Positions 16,441 to 25,663 of a stretch of DNA of 64,000 nucleotides are shown here, one piece after another. The DNA comes from Terriglobales bacterium (GTDB lineage Bacteria > Acidobacteriota > Terriglobia > Terriglobales > Acidobacteriaceae): positions 620,001 through 684,000 of the forward strand of contig JAICSO010000001.1 of NCBI GenBank assembly GCA_025936825.1, written 5' to 3'. A program made the translations under genes and the position numbers. Position 1 is the stretch's first letter, and each line of letters opens with the position of its first letter. The notes under the pieces were generated by a model, which worked only from the letters and a program-made list of their open reading frames with translations, did no database searches and was not told the origin of the DNA.

Positions 16441-16692
16441 TGTTGCCAATTCTTCAACAACAAGCAGTCCTGCACAAGTTGCCAAGAAGTGAACCACAAC
16501 AAAGGATTGAGCGCCGCTAGGGTCTGGATAAATGCCCGGAGTGGCCAGCACAACGTGAAAAATCGCAACGGAGCTTAACCGGGGGTAACAGCCAGACGAA
16601 CGAAAAGTGACATTGACAGATCACCAGACCGCGCGTGGAACAATGCAATTTGCCAATCGGAACAGGCAGGCACCTTCGCCGGGTCTCGCAGA

Positions 16693-17754
16693 TCAACTTG
16701 CTTGTGCCAGTCTCATGACTTCCGAGGGACGTAGTAGCTCTTCGGGAAGTTTTGTCTCCAGTAAAGGTTTATTCTGTGCGTCGGCTCTGACGCGCTGCTC
16801 CCAGTATTCAAGGTCCGTGCCGCTGATTTTGGACGTCAAACCCTCCAAAATGGCGCGACATTTCTGTTGAATGTCGCGGGAGTTTGTCTCTGCGCTGCGC
16901 AACCAGTAATAGGCAGTTTCCTCGGAAGGTGTGACACCGTATCCTTCAAGATATGCAACGCCCACCACGAATGCAGCGAGGGCGAAGCCTTCCTGGGCTG
17001 CGGCGAGATACGAGTCGAATTTCTTCTCCACCGCCGCTCTGATGCATACAGTCGGGTCAGAAACATGATTGCTTTGATCAAGCAAGGTGAAGAGCAGTTC
17101 TACCCTATTCGAAACCTGTAGTTTCTCGAAGATCCTAAAAACGTAGTTCTTAATGGTGTGGTGGCTGAGCCGCAGATGCCGTGCAATATCTGCATTGGTG
17201 TGTCCTTGTGTCACAAGTTCAGCGATTTCGACTTCCCGGGCAGTCAGCCTACCTAAGCGGCTGCGATCAAGCAGATCAATGGACGGATTAGCGCGGAGAT
17301 GTGCGAGCAGATGCGCAGCTTCGCAGGCGCCCATAGATAGCTCTCCCAAGCTGACCTGTTCAACTCGGGAATGAAACGTGGTCAGGGGCGCAGTGCGGGA
17401 AAACACTCCCGTTGCCCCAGCCCGGAATGCGGCAACAACCGGTTCTCTCTCGGCCGCGTCTAGTATTACCAGCAAATTGACTTGAGGCTGTTGTGCTTTG
17501 ATGTGACGGCAGAGGTGCAGGCCTTTAAACCTTCGGGATTCATATCCTGAGTCGATCACTAATACATCTGGCTGGTGTGCTGAAATGAAATCCAGGATGT
17601 CAGCTGAGGGGGGGACCGCAGTCGCCAAAAAGCGGCGATCTTGCGCGAATGACTGCACGAGAAGTTGAGTCGTCATGTGGTCTCGATCGGCAACCACAAT
17701 TCGAATCACTTGCTCCTCTGATGCGCGGCTGGTGTGCATCTTAGTTCCAGGCAT
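16693..17754 (-). CDS. LuxR/FixJ-type response regulator with Sel1-like tail
   Basis: DNA-binding regulator of 353 aa. ATG 17754 has AGGAGAG upstream; the open frame continues to 17898 without family support. Residues 16-135 look like a receiver: Asp23/Asp25 and the phosphoacceptor candidate Asp68 in VLVIDSG. Residues 168-224 are a LuxR helix-turn-helix (LTAREVEIAELVTQGHTNAD, then HHTIKNYVFRIFEKLQVSNR). Unusually, residues 245-290 add a Sel1-like helical repeat (AAAQEGFALAAFVVGVAYLE, then TAYYWLRSAE), which would bind protein partners. No histidine kinase is adjacent, so it is an orphan. It is transcribed away from the polysaccharide cassette and could regulate either that cassette or the ABC/protease set; neither is shown by sequence. 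Confidence 0.88.
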   Translation of the reverse strand: MPGTKMHTSRASEEQVIRIVVADRDHMTTQLLVQSFAQDRRFLATAVPPSADILDFISAHQPDVLVIDSGYESRRFKGLHLCRHIKAQQPQVNLLVILDAAEREPVVAAFRAGATGVFSRTAPLTTFHSRVEQVSLGELSMGACEAAHLLAHLRANPSIDLLDRSRLGRLTAREVEIAELVTQGHTNADIARHLRLSHHTIKNYVFRIFEKLQVSNRVELLFTLLDQSNHVSDPTVCIRAAVEKKFDSYLAAAQEGFALAAFVVGVAYLEGYGVTPSEETAYYWLRSAETNSRDIQQKCRAILEGLTSKISGTDLEYWEQRVRADAQNKPLLETKLPEELLRPSEVMRLAQAS

Positions 17755-18208
17755 GTTCTTGCTCTCCTGAGAACAACGGAATAGCCCTTTACGCGATAGG
17801 AAGGGACCTGGTCTCGCACGACCGCTAAGAAACGGTCTTGCCGGATCTCGGCTCCATTGAAGTGTAAAGTATAGCTGCCAAAAACAATCCTTTGTCACTG
17901 GATTGTAATCTCAGGTACATGGCTTTATTAAAAGCCGTTGAAGAAGTGCTGAGTTTTCCACAGGCCTCGACGCCATTTCTAAGTAGGGTAAAATCCACCC
18001 CTCACACCTGAGCTCCGGGAGCATCGTGAGACGATTTTCTCTACTGCACCTCTACCTAGGGAAGATTGTTTCATCTTGGGTAAATCAGGCTACACGGACT
18101 TCGGTACTTCGAAGCGAATCCCTAGGTTCACTAAACCTCTGATTCTATTCAATAACAAACATTCACCTTCTTGAACTCTGGGTTCGCGACCGATATTTTG
18201 CGAGAAGT
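17755..18208. other. 454-bp divergent intergenic region with a possible structured leader
   Basis: No gene is visible. Within it, acctaggga (18054-18062) is the exact inverted complement of tccctaggt (18119-18127). The interval also holds a small hairpin, aagat/atctt (18062-18077). The structure lies 80-155 bases ahead of the PilZ gene start, where a 5' leader RNA would be. It does not match the consensus of a c-di-GMP-I riboswitch or any class I know. Promoters for both flanking genes must lie here, but I cannot place them. Confidence 0.35.
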
Positions 18209-18571
18209 ATGACCACGAACTTATCCGAGCGAAGATCAAAACCTCGCTTTCAATTGACGATTCCGGTTTTGATACGGTGGGCGGACGAAAGCGACCAGGT
18301 GCAGGTCGGTTATTGCCGAAACATCAGTTTGTCGGGAATGCTCCTCTTCACAAATATCTCCAGGCCACTAGGCGCGGCAGCAGAAATTGAACTGATCCTT
18401 AAGGAACATGCCGCTCGGCGCAAGACGCGCATTCTCTGTCATGGGACAGTGGCTCGACTCCACGATCAGGACTTGGAATCACCGTTGGAAGCCTTTGCAA
18501 TTGCCGGTCGCGTAGAAGAGTCGTCTGCCCTTGAGAACTGGGAAGCCGCGATCGCAACGGGCAGGTTTTAG
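18209..18571 (+). CDS. Stand-alone PilZ-domain protein (c-di-GMP binding)
   Basis: The 120-aa protein is a single PilZ domain. It has the arginine motif ERRSKPRFQL at about 7-16 and the second binding motif as NISLSGM near 38-44 (the D/N-x-S-x-x-G pattern). Both c-di-GMP contact motifs are therefore present. It has no membrane segment. It lies 117 bp upstream of the AlgD-type gene on the same strand and is the first gene of the polysaccharide cassette. The cassette also encodes a second PilZ domain in the Alg44-like protein, so c-di-GMP may act at two points. How the stand-alone protein acts, for example by touching the synthase or a regulator, cannot be read from the sequence. Confidence 0.88.
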   Translation: MTTNLSERRSKPRFQLTIPVLIRWADESDQVQVGYCRNISLSGMLLFTNISRPLGAAAEIELILKEHAARRKTRILCHGTVARLHDQDLESPLEAFAIAGRVEESSALENWEAAIATGRF

Positions 18572-18688
18572 CGCTGAAATGCTGGCGAGTCTCAACGTAG
18601 CCGATTTTGGCAGTTGTCGAAATTTTCGTTTGCAGAAAGGAAACGGCGCTCCAGCGTAGACATTACTGGTCGCGCCGGCCATCGGGTT

Positions 18689-19996
18689 ATGAACATTAGC
18701 ATTTTTGGATTGGGATATGTTGGGTCGGTATCTGCAGCATGCCTGGCGCGAGACGGGCATCGAGTGATCGGCGTCGATACGCAGACCGACAAAGTCGAGA
18801 TGGTGAACCGCGGCCTTAGCCCCATCGTTGAGCCGGGTTTAGATGAACTCATTCGAGGAGCGGTTTCGGAAGGCCTTCTGACTGCGACCACGAGTTCAAT
18901 TGAAGCAGTACTGAATTCCACGATGTCACTCGTTTGCGTAGGCACACCAAGCCAGCGCGATGGCTCATTGGATACGAAATATGTTCGTCAAGTATGCCAA
19001 GAGATCGGGAATGGCCTAAGAACCAAACGTGAGTTCCACATTGTCGTGATGCGTAGCACGATGTTGCCGGGCACCATGCGTCAAGTCGTAATTCCTGAAA
19101 TTGAAAAGAGCAGTGGAAAGAAAGCGGGTAAGGCGTTCGGAATCTGCATCAATCCCGAATTTTTGCGAGAAAGCACAGCGATTTTCGATTACGACAACCC
19201 TCCGAAAATTGTAATCGGCTCGAGCGATGTGGCTACTGCCGCGCTCGTTGCTCGACTGTTTGAGCATCTGCCGGCCCCACTGATTAAAACCAGTATCGAA
19301 GTGGCCGAAGCGGTGAAGTACACCGATAACGCGTGGCATGCAGTCAAAGTCGACTTTGCCAACGAGATCGGTACGCTGTGCAGCGCCGTGGGAGTAGATG
19401 GTCAGGAGGTCATGGACATCTTTCTGCAAGACCGCAAGCTCAACGTATCTCCCAGTTACTTGCGGCCTGGCTTTGCTTTCGGTGGTTCCTGTCTACCCAA
19501 AGATGTTCGCGCGCTGACCTATTTAGCTCGGGAGCTGGGAGCCCACCTCCCTTTGCTCGAAAGCATTCTTCCGAGCAACGAAGAGCATATCCGGCGATCG
19601 CTCGATCTCATTGAAGATCAAGGACAGCGCAAGATCGGAATCATGGGAATCAGCTTCAAAGCTAAAACCGACGATCTACGTGAAAGCCCGATGTTGCGAG
19701 TGGTAGAAGAGCTGCACCGGAGAGGATATTCACTCCGGATTTTTGATCCGACGGTGAGCCACTCGATTCTCACCGGCGCGAACAAAGCATATCTACGAGA
19801 ACACTTGCCATACATTTACGAGATGCTGACCGACGACCACCGTGAGGTGCTCAAGCATGCGCAAACCGTGGTCATTGGCAATCGAGACGAATACTACAAA
19901 GAGCTTCTCAGAGATGCTGAGCCTCATCACTGCATCCTTGATTTGGTAGGTCTTGGCATACCCATGGGAGTTGCGGTCTCTGCCGCGGCAGATTAA
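18689..19996 (+). CDS. algD: GDP-mannose 6-dehydrogenase (AlgD type)
   Basis: Oxidises GDP-mannose to GDP-mannuronic acid, the committed precursor of alginate, using NAD. The start MNISIFGLGYVGSVSAACLA contains the Rossmann GxGxxG motif. An open frame to 18614 has no family support. At 435 aa it nearly equals P. aeruginosa AlgD (436), and the catalytic cysteine in FGGSCLPKD falls at position 268, the same number as in that enzyme. The lysine/asparagine segment AEAVKYTDNAWHAVKVDFAN at 206-225 also fits the family. UDP-glucose dehydrogenases share the fold, but the next two genes (Alg44- and Alg8-like) favour the alginate assignment. The Alg44-like gene follows after 15 bp. Confidence 0.92.
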   Translation: MNISIFGLGYVGSVSAACLARDGHRVIGVDTQTDKVEMVNRGLSPIVEPGLDELIRGAVSEGLLTATTSSIEAVLNSTMSLVCVGTPSQRDGSLDTKYVRQVCQEIGNGLRTKREFHIVVMRSTMLPGTMRQVVIPEIEKSSGKKAGKAFGICINPEFLRESTAIFDYDNPPKIVIGSSDVATAALVARLFEHLPAPLIKTSIEVAEAVKYTDNAWHAVKVDFANEIGTLCSAVGVDGQEVMDIFLQDRKLNVSPSYLRPGFAFGGSCLPKDVRALTYLARELGAHLPLLESILPSNEEHIRRSLDLIEDQGQRKIGIMGISFKAKTDDLRESPMLRVVEELHRRGYSLRIFDPTVSHSILTGANKAYLREHLPYIYEMLTDDHREVLKHAQTVVIGNRDEYYKELLRDAEPHHCILDLVGLGIPMGVAVSAAAD

Positions 19997-20011
19997 GGAG
20001 TACAACGAAAA

Positions 20012-22750
20012 ATGTCTACTGTTCCAAAGCCGGTCATTGTTAAGAGGGAACCGCCATCTCAAAGACGACACTATCGCCTGACTGCGCCCGCCGCAGTCAT
20101 TATCGACGGCATACAGCACACAACCCGCGACTGGGGCCTAGGTGGATTCGGAATTCCCTACTTCGGCGATGTCCCGATGCTAGGTGAAACGATCGACGTG
20201 CAGTTCGCGTTGAACTTCCAAGGCTTTGAGATTTCGTTTCGCACGCAGGCAGAGATCGTCCATCGAACCAAGAACCGCCTGGGAGCAAGGTTCGTGGGTT
20301 TGCGAGAACGAGAAGAGGCGCTCATCAAGTATTTCGCGTCTGCAGTTATTGGCGGCGAAATGATCGAGGTAAAAGGCGCGCTTGCCCGTGTGGATCGGCC
20401 TGTTACTCCGGCTGCGGCTCTTGCAAAGCCGCATACCAGCGAGCAGCAACAGCAACATGGTGTTAGACGAAAATTGATCGCCGCCGGATATATCGTTGCC
20501 GGAGTTGCGCTCGGCGGCTACGTGCTCCTGACTTTGATAAGTTACCTGTCAAGGGTCGAGGTCGAGACGGCGGTTATCAATACCGGAATTGAACAGGTAG
20601 TCTCCCGCGACGTGGGACACGTGGCTGAGGTTTACATCGCCCCGGGCGCAGAAGTTCAAGCCGGGCAGCCCCTGTTGCGGGTCGAAGATGACCAAGTGAT
20701 GCAGTGGGTCACGACGGCCACGCAGGATCTGGGAACGGCACAGACCCGACTTCACGACGCTCAAGAACGGCTAGCTCTTGCGGCGAAAAAATTCCGCGTT
20801 TACCAGTCCATAAGTTCCGACCAGCTGAGCTCTGCCAAATCGCAGGTTGTTGCACTTACTGCCGAGCGGGACGCCGCAAAAATTGAAGCTGATCGCGTAA
20901 AGACCCTCGTGGATGAAGGTATTCTGGCCCAGCAGAACTACGACCAGCAAAAGGCCATCCTCGCGGGCAAACAAGGTGCGCTGGATCATGCCCAGGCCGA
21001 TCTGAAAACCGTGGAAAGCGGTGCGAACGCAACGAACAATGGATTAATGTTTTCGGCGAATTATCTCGTTGGTGACGAGGCTACTCTGAAAGCGGAAGAA
21101 TCTGCTGCGGCTGAGCAGGTTCAAGTTGCGCAAGCCACCCTGCACCAAGCGCAACTGCGCCAGCAGGAATTGGTCTATCGAGCTCCATACCCGGGCACGG
21201 TTGTGCGCATGTACAAGAGCCCGGGCATGACGCTAGATCGCGGCGAACAAATATTAATCCTGAGGCATGGGGATGGCGAGCGCACCATTGATGCCTATCT
21301 CACACAAGCCGAGGCTGCTTCCATCCAAGTGGGTGCCCGCGGTCTTGCCTATGTCCCCGGCACTGACGAACGCTATTCCGTTGAAGTTGTCGAAGTAGAT
21401 CGCACGCGAGGTTTCGTCAAAGAACTTGAGACTCCTAAACAAACTCAGCCGGGTTATAACTGGCGCGGGGCGGAAGACAAATCAGCGTATGCAAAGCTAG
21501 TTTTTGTCTCTCTGAATGACAATGCCCGCCAGAAGTTGGCGGGTGGGATGCCGGTCTTTGTGAACCTTCCGAAGAAGCGATATCTGTCATTTATGGCTTT
21601 GTTCCATCGAGATAAAGACGCCACGGACCAACGGAGCACCGGATCGAGTAAGGAGAGGTCCAAGGGTGGGGAACCCAAAAAGACGGAATCCAGCAGCATT
21701 TTCTTCAACCTGATTCCGCAGGCCGATGCTGCAACCCAAAAGGTGACGACCGAGCCAGTGCTTTGGCCATCGCAGAGCGTTTTCATGCGTGACCCGATGG
21801 CATTACACGTCTCGAAGGACTTTGCTGCGACTAAAGCCGAAGTCCTAGAAGAGGCCAACAAAGCCCTGCAGGAGCCGCCTGCTCCGGTCGAAACCTTGCA
21901 CAGTTCCGGTGTGAGCAACAAGGACGACCCTTCCTTCCAGGCGACCCGAAAGGCGTTTGGCGATGCCGACAAGTGCGCTCTTCTCGCCATGGCCTATCGC
22001 CTTTCGGACCAGTCCAAGTATTTGGCCGGCGCGAAGCGTTACATTCTCGCCTGGGCCCAAGTGAACAAGCCAACCGGAGAGCCCATTGATGAGACTCGGC
22101 TGGATGGATTTTTGTGGGGTATCGACCTGGTACGGTCCGAATTTACCGCGGACGAAGAGCATCAAGTATACGCATGGCTCGAACGCTGGCTGGCCGCGAA
22201 GCGCTCGTTCAGTTTCGGACGAATCAGCGACACGAACAATCACAAAACCCATGCACTCAAAATATTGGTAATGCTGGATAAGTTGCTCAACCGCTCCGCT
22301 GCTTATGAAGTTGACCTTGGCGACGTGAAGAAGCAGCTTGACGCTAACCTGCTGCCGAATGGAGAGTCGATCGATTACCAGCAGCGCGATGCCATGCACT
22401 ATCACATTTATGATCTCGAAGCCTGGAACGAGATAGCTCTTGTGACTGGATGCTGCGTAGATCGCATCGATCGTGCATTCGCATTCTTTGACAACACTCT
22501 AAAGAACGACCCGGGCCACGTCGAATTTGCCAAGACCACCGCACCGATTGATCAGCGGCGTGCTGCAGCCGGTTTCGATTACGCGCAAGCTAAAAACTTC
22601 GATGTCCACGAAGCAGCGCGAGCAATCTTCAGCTATGCGACGCTTCCTGGACGCAAGGTTAACGATGATTTATGGCGGGCCGCGCTGGAGGGCAAAGCTC
22701 GCAAAAACCTCTTTTATCTCGCGCGCTTCTACCTGTGGTCGGCAAACTGA
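20012..22750 (+). CDS. Alg44-like c-di-GMP receptor fused to an alginate-lyase-like domain
   Basis: This 912-aa protein joins parts that are separate proteins in Pseudomonas. Residues 15-120 are a PilZ domain (QRRHYRL arginine motif; the second motif is altered to DWGLGGFG). A membrane helix follows at about 154-178. Residues 185-510 form a HlyD/membrane-fusion hairpin (GHVAEVYIAPGAEVQAGQPL, coiled coil, YRAPYPGTVVRMYKSPGM). This PilZ-TM-HlyD order is that of Alg44, which binds c-di-GMP and activates the polymerase. After a polar linker, residues about 590-912 resemble the alginate lyase superfamily. They contain Asn743-His744 in DTNNHKTH and Arg792/Tyr797 in RDAMHYHIY, positions reminiscent of the PL5 catalytic set. 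The fused domain would lie in the periplasm next to the nascent chain. AAGGAG precedes the ATG. Confidence 0.85.
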   Translation: MSTVPKPVIVKREPPSQRRHYRLTAPAAVIIDGIQHTTRDWGLGGFGIPYFGDVPMLGETIDVQFALNFQGFEISFRTQAEIVHRTKNRLGARFVGLREREEALIKYFASAVIGGEMIEVKGALARVDRPVTPAAALAKPHTSEQQQQHGVRRKLIAAGYIVAGVALGGYVLLTLISYLSRVEVETAVINTGIEQVVSRDVGHVAEVYIAPGAEVQAGQPLLRVEDDQVMQWVTTATQDLGTAQTRLHDAQERLALAAKKFRVYQSISSDQLSSAKSQVVALTAERDAAKIEADRVKTLVDEGILAQQNYDQQKAILAGKQGALDHAQADLKTVESGANATNNGLMFSANYLVGDEATLKAEESAAAEQVQVAQATLHQAQLRQQELVYRAPYPGTVVRMYKSPGMTLDRGEQILILRHGDGERTIDAYLTQAEAASIQVGARGLAYVPGTDERYSVEVVEVDRTRGFVKELETPKQTQPGYNWRGAEDKSAYAKLVFVSLNDNARQKLAGGMPVFVNLPKKRYLSFMALFHRDKDATDQRSTGSSKERSKGGEPKKTESSSIFFNLIPQADAATQKVTTEPVLWPSQSVFMRDPMALHVSKDFAATKAEVLEEANKALQEPPAPVETLHSSGVSNKDDPSFQATRKAFGDADKCALLAMAYRLSDQSKYLAGAKRYILAWAQVNKPTGEPIDETRLDGFLWGIDLVRSEFTADEEHQVYAWLERWLAAKRSFSFGRISDTNNHKTHALKILVMLDKLLNRSAAYEVDLGDVKKQLDANLLPNGESIDYQQRDAMHYHIYDLEAWNEIALVTGCCVDRIDRAFAFFDNTLKNDPGHVEFAKTTAPIDQRRAAAGFDYAQAKNFDVHEAARAIFSYATLPGRKVNDDLWRAALEGKARKNLFYLARFYLWSAN

Positions 22751-22761
22751 GGGGATCGCAA

Positions 22762-24297
22762 ATGCTCCAGCCACGAAGGATACGCATGATCCCTGCGGCC
22801 AAGCTATTTCTGCTGGCGTGCGCTCTCACACTCCTGGTTATTCGTCTTCCCAACCACATCTGGGACCCTGTCAAATCAACATTTGTTTTAACATTCGGGT
22901 TCATTGCCCTGTGGCGATATCTGTGGTGGACCACCCACTTCGTTCGCTCACGGATCTATCGCCTCCTCGTATTCCCCAAGAAGCGCGTGAAGGCGGCTGC
23001 CGTCTGGAGCGACGGCTGGCGGCCTTCCTTTCTGCATTTCATGGTGGTTACTTTTCGCGAGCAATCGCAGACTACGGAAAGAATGCTGGCGAGCATCGTC
23101 GAAGAATGTCGCTCTGCAGGCGTTCCGGGCAGGATCTACATTGGGACAGGCGATGTTTCGGACGAACAGCAGATTGAACAATACTTCGCCGCCAATCCTC
23201 CCGACATCGAACTCGAAGCTGTGATCGTGCGGCAGAACCAGACCGGCAAGCGCTTCGCCATAGGCTCCGTTCTGCGCGCGATCAGCCGTTACGGCGTGGG
23301 TCCGAATGACCTAGCCATCTTTATGGATGGTGACACCATCATGGACCCAGGGCTGATTGCGAAGTGTGCCCCGATGTTTGCCACCAACCCAAAGCTGGGC
23401 GCGCTAACCACAGATGAGCGTGCGATCGTGGTTGGCCCCGAATGGGTGCAATCCTGGCACGACTTACGCTTTGCTCAGCGTCGGCTCGCGATGGAGTCGC
23501 ACTCGCTTTCCAATAAGGTGTTGACGCTCACTGGACGACTGTCAGTCTTCCGCGCCGAGATAGCCGTGAATGCGGATTTTATTCGCACCATCGAGGCCGA
23601 CTCACTGACACATTGGCTTTGGGGCCAGTTCCGCTTCATGTCCGGCGACGACAAGAGCACGTGGTTTTGGGTGCTGCGCGATGGCTGGGAAATGATGTAC
23701 GTGCCGGATGCTTCCTGCGTGACCATCGAGAATATCGGCACAAGTCCCTGGGAGCGGCTGAAGCACAACCTGCTGCGTTGGTCGGGCAACATGCTGCGCA
23801 ATGGCACGCGCGCCATCGCTCTGGGACCCCGGCGCGTCGGCCCATTTATCTGGTGGTGCCTTATCGACCAGCGCATCTCCATGTGGACGATGTTGACGGG
23901 ACCCATTGCCGCTGTAATCACGTCGTTCTTATTTGGACCGCAGGCCCTGCTCGCCTACTTTGTGTGGGTTGTCTGTACGCGTCTGATGCTTTCGTGCGTT
24001 CTGTTCTACTACGCGGGTGAGATTTATCTTACGTTTCCCGTTTTGCTCTACTTTAACCAGCTCATCATTTCGATTGTCAAAGTGCACCTGTTATTTCGGC
24101 TGTCCAAGCAGCGCTGGCTCAATCGCGGCGACCAGAAGAACAAGCAGCAGGAGGGACAGTTACTCATTTTCCAACGTGTAATGGCGAGCTTTATGACGGG
24201 TTTTTATCTCACGTTGCTTGTCTTTGCAGTTGCTGTCTACAGCGGTGCGATCCCACTGCCGCACCTTCATACGCTCAATTGGATGTGGCCGCGATAG
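22762..24297 (+). CDS. alg8: Alg8-type family 2 glycosyltransferase (polysaccharide synthase)
   Basis: Membrane synthase that would polymerise GDP-mannuronate and move the chain across the inner membrane. ATG 22762 follows GAGGGG by 7 bases; the open frame to 22672 overlaps the previous gene and lacks support. The 511 residues include N-terminal helices (AKLFLLACALTLLVIRL and a second at about 38-55) and a cytoplasmic GT domain with Asp189-Gly-Asp191 in FMDGDTIMD. GDD at 295-297 and the acceptor-site RW in LLRWSGNMLRN (339-340) follow, then about four C-terminal helices. Length and motif order match Alg8 (494 aa in P. aeruginosa). It is 11 bp downstream of the Alg44-like fusion and is the last cassette gene. 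Confidence 0.9.
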   Translation: MLQPRRIRMIPAAKLFLLACALTLLVIRLPNHIWDPVKSTFVLTFGFIALWRYLWWTTHFVRSRIYRLLVFPKKRVKAAAVWSDGWRPSFLHFMVVTFREQSQTTERMLASIVEECRSAGVPGRIYIGTGDVSDEQQIEQYFAANPPDIELEAVIVRQNQTGKRFAIGSVLRAISRYGVGPNDLAIFMDGDTIMDPGLIAKCAPMFATNPKLGALTTDERAIVVGPEWVQSWHDLRFAQRRLAMESHSLSNKVLTLTGRLSVFRAEIAVNADFIRTIEADSLTHWLWGQFRFMSGDDKSTWFWVLRDGWEMMYVPDASCVTIENIGTSPWERLKHNLLRWSGNMLRNGTRAIALGPRRVGPFIWWCLIDQRISMWTMLTGPIAAVITSFLFGPQALLAYFVWVVCTRLMLSCVLFYYAGEIYLTFPVLLYFNQLIISIVKVHLLFRLSKQRWLNRGDQKNKQQEGQLLIFQRVMASFMTGFYLTLLVFAVAVYSGAIPLPHLHTLNWMWPR

Positions 24298-24341
24298 CCT
24301 CGAGCAAAACCCTGAGGAAATTCCGCAAGTTGTTGAAAGAT

Positions 24342-24417
24342 TGGTGGAGCTAGTCGGGATCGAACCGACGACCTCATCGTTGCGAACGATGCGCTCTCCC
24401 AGCTGAGCTATAGCCCC
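24342..24417 (-). tRNA. tRNA-Ala (anticodon CGC)
   Basis: The minus strand folds as a complete cloverleaf. The acceptor arms are GGGGCTA and TAGCTCC with discriminator A and an encoded CCA. The D arm is GCTC/GAGC, the anticodon arm CATCG/CGATG with loop TTCGCAA, and the T arm GTCGG/CCGAC. The anticodon is CGC, reading alanine codon GCG. The third acceptor pair is G-U, the classic alanine identity element. It is convergent with the Alg8-type gene. The 187 bp from here to glpX contain a small hairpin (24522-24537) and nothing else I recognise. Confidence 0.97.
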
Positions 24418-24604
24418 ACTCGGGGTGAATGTAGAGATTTTATCACCGGTGCACGTGAAACCTCGCCTCACACGGAGGCAGATGCCTGTGGCATATGGCC
24501 ACGATCCAGCGGGCGGCTTGCCCGACCGTATGGTCGGCCATCCTCCTTGAAAACCGCGCATCTATTCACGTTTACTCTCAGGCGCACGTGGTCTGGAGGA
24601 ATGT

Positions 24605-25654
24605 ATGGCCATCGAAGTGAGGACAGAGACCGCCAATCCGGACAATAAGGCACGCAGTTTCGGCGAGAACATTGAGAGCGATCTGGCGCCGAAATTTATT
24701 CGCGTGGTGGAGAACGCGGCGGTAGCGTGTGCGCGCACCATGGGCCGGGGCGAACGTGAACTCTCCGACAAAGTGGCGACCGAGTCCATGCGCATGACCA
24801 TGGATTCCATTCCCATGCGGGGAACCATCGTGATTGGGGAAGGTGAACGCGACGAAGCGCCAATGCTCTACATCGGCGAGAAGCTTGGGGCGGAATTTCG
24901 CGATGGTACCGAGGTGCCCGAAGTGGACATCGCCGTAGATCCGCTTGAGGGAACCAACCTCTGCGCGACTGGCGCTGCTGGGTCAATTACGGTTCTGGCA
25001 GCCTCCGAGGCGGGTGGATTGCTGCACGCCCCGGACTGTTACATGGAGAAGATTGTTGTTGGTCCCTCATGCAAGGGCGCGGTCGACCTCGATGCACCAG
25101 TTGCCGAGAATTTGTTGAATATCGCTAAGCAACTGGAGCGCAATGTGCAGGATTTGGTGGTGGTCGTTCTTGACCGGCCGCGACATAAGCAGTTGATCGA
25201 CGACATTCGCGCAGCAGGTGCGCGCATTCGATTGATCAGTGACGGCGACTTGTCAGCTGGAATCGCAGCCGCGGTCATCGGAACCGGCGTTCACGCTGTA
25301 ATGGGATCAGGCGGAGCTCCGGAAGGGGTGATCACCGCGGCGGCAGTCCGATGCCTGAATGGCTACATGCTGGGGCGATTGGTGATCAATAAACCCGAAC
25401 TCGAGGAACGGATTGCGCGGATGGGAATTCGCGACAAGAATAAGGTTTATCGAGCAGAGGATCTGGCACCGGGGAACCAGATCATTTTCGCGGCAACGGG
25501 AGTGACGGACGGTGCGCTACTGAAAGGCGTCCGATTTTTTGGGGAAGGGACAAGGACGTCGTCAATCGTGTTGACGCTGATGACGGGAAAAGTCCGCTTT
25601 ATCGAGAGCATCCACCTAGCCAAGAAAGCAGACGTGAAGGTGCGGTTCGCGTAG
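24605..25654 (+). CDS. glpX: Fructose-1,6-bisphosphatase class II
   Basis: Hydrolyses fructose 1,6-bisphosphate to fructose 6-phosphate, a gluconeogenic step; some relatives also use sedoheptulose 1,7-bisphosphate. The 349-aa length fits GlpX. Characteristic segments are [20 protein letters not shown], the metal-binding [11 protein letters not shown] near 115-125 (the D-P-L/I-E/D-G-T motif of the Li-sensitive phosphatase fold), and [24 protein letters not shown] lies just upstream of ATG 24605. It runs convergently into the HEAT-repeat gene with a 9-bp gap. Its presence near glyoxylate-shunt genes is consistent with growth on C2 or lipid substrates but they are 20 kb apart. Confidence 0.97.
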   Translation: MAIEVRTETANPDNKARSFGENIESDLAPKFIRVVENAAVACARTMGRGERELSDKVATESMRMTMDSIPMRGTIVIGEGERDEAPMLYIGEKLGAEFRDGTEVPEVDIAVDPLEGTNLCATGAAGSITVLAASEAGGLLHAPDCYMEKIVVGPSCKGAVDLDAPVAENLLNIAKQLERNVQDLVVVVLDRPRHKQLIDDIRAAGARIRLISDGDLSAGIAAAVIGTGVHAVMGSGGAPEGVITAAAVRCLNGYMLGRLVINKPELEERIARMGIRDKNKVYRAEDLAPGNQIIFAATGVTDGALLKGVRFFGEGTRTSSIVLTLMTGKVRFIESIHLAKKADVKVRFA

Positions 25655-25663
25655 GAGTAAGCG

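Noticed and set aside
17921-18208. c-di-GMP riboswitch ahead of the PilZ gene
   Set aside because: I could not find the conserved core of either c-di-GMP class. Only a simple inverted repeat and small hairpin are present.
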